Positions 15,641 to 18,360 of a stretch of DNA of 18,360 bases are shown piece by piece. This DNA comes from Acidobacteriota bacterium (GTDB lineage: Bacteria > Acidobacteriota > Polarisedimenticolia > J045). Every line of letters begins with the position of its first letter. The stretch's first letter is position 1. The notes below the pieces were generated by a model, which saw only the letters and a list, made by a program, of their open reading frames with translations, did no database searches and was not told the DNA's origin. The stretch spans positions 3,631,190 to 3,649,549 of the forward strand of contig CP070706.1 of NCBI GenBank assembly GCA_020350085.1, given 5' to 3'. Both the position numbers and the translations under genes were made by a program.

Positions 15641-17379
15641 CACGCCGCTCCCAGGAGCCGCGTCACCGTCACGCACTCGAGCCCGCTGCGACGCACCCGC
15701 TCGAGCAGGGCCGGCAGCGCGTCGAGCGCTGCCTCGCTGTTGCCGTGATAAAGAACGATCTCCCCTGCGGAGATGTCGTTCAGCGCCAGTCTCTGCTCGA
15801 TCTCTTCGGCACGGTCCGCGGCGAAATCCTTGAGATCGAGGCTCCACATGACGACCGTCAGGCCGTGCTTCCATGCCCCCATCAGCGTCAAGGAGTTCAG
15901 CTTGCCGCGGGGTGGTCGCCACAGGCGCGGCCAGTAACGTCCCGCTCGATGGAGTGCCAGCTGCGTGCGTGCGATCTCGTCGAGGGCATCGCGCCACGAT
16001 AGCTCCTCGAAGCGCGGGTGCGTGTACGAGTGATTCCCGAGCTCGTGACCTTGCTCGACGATGCGACGCGTGATTTCCGGCTCACGCTGCACCTTCTCTC
16101 CGACGAGGAAGAACGTTCCCACGGCGCCGTACTCGTTGAGGATTTCGAGCAATCGCGGCGTGTAGCGCGGCTCGGGGCCATCGTCGAAGGTGAGCGCGAC
16201 CTGGCCGCCGTTCGCTCTCCCTCGCCATGCGAGCAGCTCTGCCGGCATCCGTTTGAGGCACTGATTCTTGATGACCGTCTTGGCCGATACCGGCTCCGAG
16301 GAGCTCTCGTACAAGCGCCTGTAGCTGGTACACATCGCGGCGAGACTGAAATGCGCCTCGATGCGACGAGCAGCTGCGCGGCCGAGCGCCTTGCGGCGCT
16401 CGGCCTGCTCGAGCAGCTCGGAGATGGCCCCGGCAAGTGCCTCGACGTCGTCGGCCGGAACCAGTACTCCGGACAGACCAGCTTCGATCACTTCCGGAAC
16501 CCCGCCGACCTTCGTGGCCACCACGGGCAAGCCGCTCGCCATCGCCTCGAGCAACGCAAGCGGAATACCCTCCGTCAGCGACGGCAGCAGGAACAGGTCG
16601 AGCTGCGAGAGGAGCTCGATGACATCGTCTCTGAAGCCGAGAAACTCGACGCGATCATCGAGGCCCAGCTCGTGAGCGAGCGCCTCGAGTGCCACACGCT
16701 CGGGACCCTCGCCGACAACGCGCAGCCTCGGTTCGCGCTTCGATCCGTCCAATCTGGCCAGCGCTCGCAGCAATCGATCGATCCCTTTTTCGGCCGCGAG
16801 ACGACTGACCGTGCCGAGCACCAGCGGGCGAGCGGCCAGGCACGCGTCGCGCGAATCCTCGCGCTGCTGGTATCGTTCGACGTCGACCCCGTTGAGAATC
16901 ACCGTACGCCGCGCCGGCGCGACTCCGGCGACGGCGAGCGTTCGATCGGTCTCGGCGGAGACGGCGATGATCTTGTCGATCATGCGTACGGCGAGGCGGA
17001 ACTTCAGCTTTTCGCTGCCCGTGTACTGCTCGAGAAGAGTGTTGTGCTGAGTGTGGAACACGAGCGGCACGCCGGCCCATCTCGCAGCGAGCGCCCCGTA
17101 GAACATCGTGTCGAGGCTGTGCGAGTGGACGACGTCGATCTTCTCCTCGCGGAAACGCTCGGCGAGACGCGGCACTAGCCCGAGATCGAGTCCGCCCTTG
17201 CGCCGAACGAGCTCGACCTTTCCTCCCACCGCGAGCACCTCGCCAGCAAGCGCACCGGGCTCGTCGAGGCAGAACACGACGAACTGCACTGCGTCCATGA
17301 CTCGCGACTGAACGATCCGACAAACGAGCCGTTCCAGGCCGCCGGGCGCGAGACTCAAGACGAGGTGGGCCACCTTCAT
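15640..17379 (-). CDS. Fusion of GT4 glycosyltransferase and NodB-type (CE4) polysaccharide deacetylase
   Basis: A 579-residue two-domain protein. Residues 1-360 form a GT4 glycosyltransferase: SLAPGGLERLV (9-19), VVHSHSLDTMFYGALAA (83-99), VSRLAAEKGIDRLL (191-204) with donor-binding R193/K198, and an intact E270-x7-E278. After a linker (about 361-390), residues 391-579 form a complete CE4 domain: TFDDGP (397-402), metal-binding H450-SYT-H454, RPPRG (488-492), WSLDLKD (512-518) and LYHGN (543-547). All catalytic CE4 motifs are present, so both halves look active. No signal peptide or membrane helix is seen, so the deacetylase would work in the cytoplasm, perhaps on a lipid-linked intermediate just after sugar addition (inference). 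ATG 17379 overlaps the upstream stop as ATGA. The domains share one uninterrupted frame, so fusion is genuine in this sequence. Confidence 0.9.
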   Translation of the reverse strand: MKVAHLVLSLAPGGLERLVCRIVQSRVMDAVQFVVFCLDEPGALAGEVLAVGGKVELVRRKGGLDLGLVPRLAERFREEKIDVVHSHSLDTMFYGALAARWAGVPLVFHTQHNTLLEQYTGSEKLKFRLAVRMIDKIIAVSAETDRTLAVAGVAPARRTVILNGVDVERYQQREDSRDACLAARPLVLGTVSRLAAEKGIDRLLRALARLDGSKREPRLRVVGEGPERVALEALAHELGLDDRVEFLGFRDDVIELLSQLDLFLLPSLTEGIPLALLEAMASGLPVVATKVGGVPEVIEAGLSGVLVPADDVEALAGAISELLEQAERRKALGRAAARRIEAHFSLAAMCTSYRRLYESSSEPVSAKTVIKNQCLKRMPAELLAWRGRANGGQVALTFDDGPEPRYTPRLLEILNEYGAVGTFFLVGEKVQREPEITRRIVEQGHELGNHSYTHPRFEELSWRDALDEIARTQLALHRAGRYWPRLWRPPRGKLNSLTLMGAWKHGLTVVMWSLDLKDFAADRAEEIEQRLALNDISAGEIVLYHGNSEAALDALPALLERVRRSGLECVTVTRLLGAA

Positions 17380-18341
17380 GAGTAGTCCGGACTCGGGCGC
17401 GCGGGACTCACCGTACGGCGCGGGAAGAGCCACCGATAGACCGCTCTCGCCATGAGCAGGGCGCTGATTCGTGTGAACCCACAGCGAAGCGGTATCGCGT
17501 GCCAGATCACCTTGCCGATGCGACCCTGGCTCAAATACCCCTCCGCCGCCTCTTGATGCATTCGGCGCTGCATGCCTCGCTTCACGCGCGGCCAGTTCAG
17601 CTCGCTCAACCACGGCGTGTTGGCGACGACACGCTGCATTTTGTCGATCAACGCCGCGCGACACCCGAGTAGCCTTTCGACCTTTTTCGATATGTTGTCG
17701 CCGTGCTCTCGATATCGCACGAGCGGCTCGGGAATCATGTGGAATCGGCCACCGTCCGCGATCAGCCGCAACCACAGCTCCTTGTCTTGAATGCAGATGA
17801 AGGCTTCATCGAAATAGCCCACCCGCGCTCCCAGCTGGCGTCGAAAGACGACCGACGAGGCGGTGACGAAATTGCGGTAGAGCATCCGCTCGAACGCGGC
17901 ACTGGCGGAGAGCTGATTGGCGTCTCTCGAAGGCTCCGAGCGCCCCTGCTCCTCACCATGCTCGTCGACGATGACACATGCCGTGTGAACGAGGCCGATC
18001 TCGTCGTTCTCATCGAGCATGGCGACCTGCCGCTCGAGCTTGTCGGCGATCCACTCGTCGTCCGAGTCCAGCAGGGCGATCAGCGGCGCAGACCCGTGAG
18101 CTATACCAGCGTTTCGCGCGGCCGCGCTGCCGCGATTCGGAGTGGCGATGTAGCTCAGGCGAGCGTCGCCGTACTCCGCGAGCAGCTGCTCGAGCGCGCG
18201 AGTGCTGTCGGCCGAGGAGCCGTCGTTGATGATGATCGCGCGCCAGTCGGTGAAGGTCTGCCGCAGCAGGCTCTCGAGACACTCCCGAGTGAACCGGATC
18301 GGAGTGTTGTAGAACGGGATCAGAACGTCGACCTTGGCCAT
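17376..18341 (-). CDS. GT2-family glycosyltransferase
   Basis: A 321-residue cytosolic GT-A glycosyltransferase. The nucleotide-binding start is VDVLIPFYNTPIRFTRECLE (4-23), then INDGSSADSTRALEQLL (38-54), TPNRGSAAARNAGIAHG (67-83) and the DSDDEW metal/donor motif (92-97). The catalytic-acid region is ICIQDKELWLRL (182-193). The C-terminal third (about 215-315) is basic and lacks clear membrane helices, suggesting peripheral membrane association. It would transfer one sugar to the repeat unit, and the donor cannot be told. AGGAAG lies 5 bases before the ATG (complement of 18339-18341). Its stop overlaps the fusion gene by ATGA. It is the first gene of the minus-strand operon visible here; the remaining 19 bases to the window edge hold only its ribosome binding site, so whether more genes lie upstream is unknown. 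Confidence 0.92.
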   Translation of the reverse strand: MAKVDVLIPFYNTPIRFTRECLESLLRQTFTDWRAIIINDGSSADSTRALEQLLAEYGDARLSYIATPNRGSAAARNAGIAHGSAPLIALLDSDDEWIADKLERQVAMLDENDEIGLVHTACVIVDEHGEEQGRSEPSRDANQLSASAAFERMLYRNFVTASSVVFRRQLGARVGYFDEAFICIQDKELWLRLIADGGRFHMIPEPLVRYREHGDNISKKVERLLGCRAALIDKMQRVVANTPWLSELNWPRVKRGMQRRMHQEAAEGYLSQGRIGKVIWHAIPLRCGFTRISALLMARAVYRWLFPRRTVSPARPSPDYS

Positions 18342-18360
18342 TTTCTTCCTGCCGCTGCTC

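Noticed and set aside
16018..17178. Long + strand open frame (about 386 codons) opposite the GT4-CE4 fusion
   Set aside because: It is a shadow of the fusion gene: no domain motifs, no ribosome binding site, and composition set by the opposite-strand codons.
1..18360. CRISPR array, insertion sequence, tRNA, or phage/defence module
   Set aside because: I saw no regularly spaced repeats, no transposase or integrase-like protein, no tRNA-like cloverleaf, and no known defence domains among the genes.

Overview
The window is GC-rich, densely coded bacterial DNA with Shine-Dalgarno sites and many start/stop overlaps. No rRNA, tRNA or other phylogenetic marker is present. The gene content (paired Hsp20s, class II photolyase, FeS-type photolyase, large exopolysaccharide operon) fits an environmental proteobacterium or another high-GC Gram-negative lineage, but I cannot place it further.

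The left half (about 360-9038) is on the + strand and reads as a stress and accessory-metabolism block. Two Hsp20 small heat-shock proteins are followed by a short J-domain protein with a single zinc module, then an unrecognised small gene that is intact only if a frame change near 2205-2215 is allowed. Next come an intact succinate-semialdehyde-type aldehyde dehydrogenase and, coupled to it by a TGATG overlap, the wreck of an acetolactate-synthase-like ThDP enzyme. That wreck has lost its middle, carries a frameshift and has an internal stop. Two DNA photolyases follow, one nucleotide apart: a class II CPD photolyase and an FeS-cluster cryptochrome/photolyase (PhrB/CryB type). They would cover the two main UV lesions. 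After them lie a truncated, doubly frameshifted AraC/GlxA-type regulator remnant and an intact class IV (branched-chain-type) aminotransferase.

The right half (9044-18341) is on the - strand and looks like one operon transcribed right to left, continuing beyond the window edge. The order is: GT2 glycosyltransferase; a GT4 glycosyltransferase fused to a NodB-type (CE4) polysaccharide deacetylase; a second GT4; a membrane GT2; a membrane-anchored deacetylase-like protein; a third GT4; a PaaK/CapK-like adenylate-forming enzyme; and a PilZ-domain protein. Most junctions overlap (ATGA, TGATG, GTGA) or are only a few bases wide. Together they suggest synthesis, deacetylation and possibly acyl modification of a surface polysaccharide, with c-di-GMP sensing by the PilZ protein. 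The + and - blocks converge with only 5 bases between the aminotransferase and PilZ stops.

The most distinctive points are the GT4-CE4 fusion within the polysaccharide operon, the uncharacterised anchored deacetylase-like protein, the tandem of two mechanistically different photolyases, and the cluster of decaying genes (2072-2337, 3861-4677, 7780-8061) among intact ones. I found no CRISPR array, insertion sequence, tRNA or convincing new defence system.
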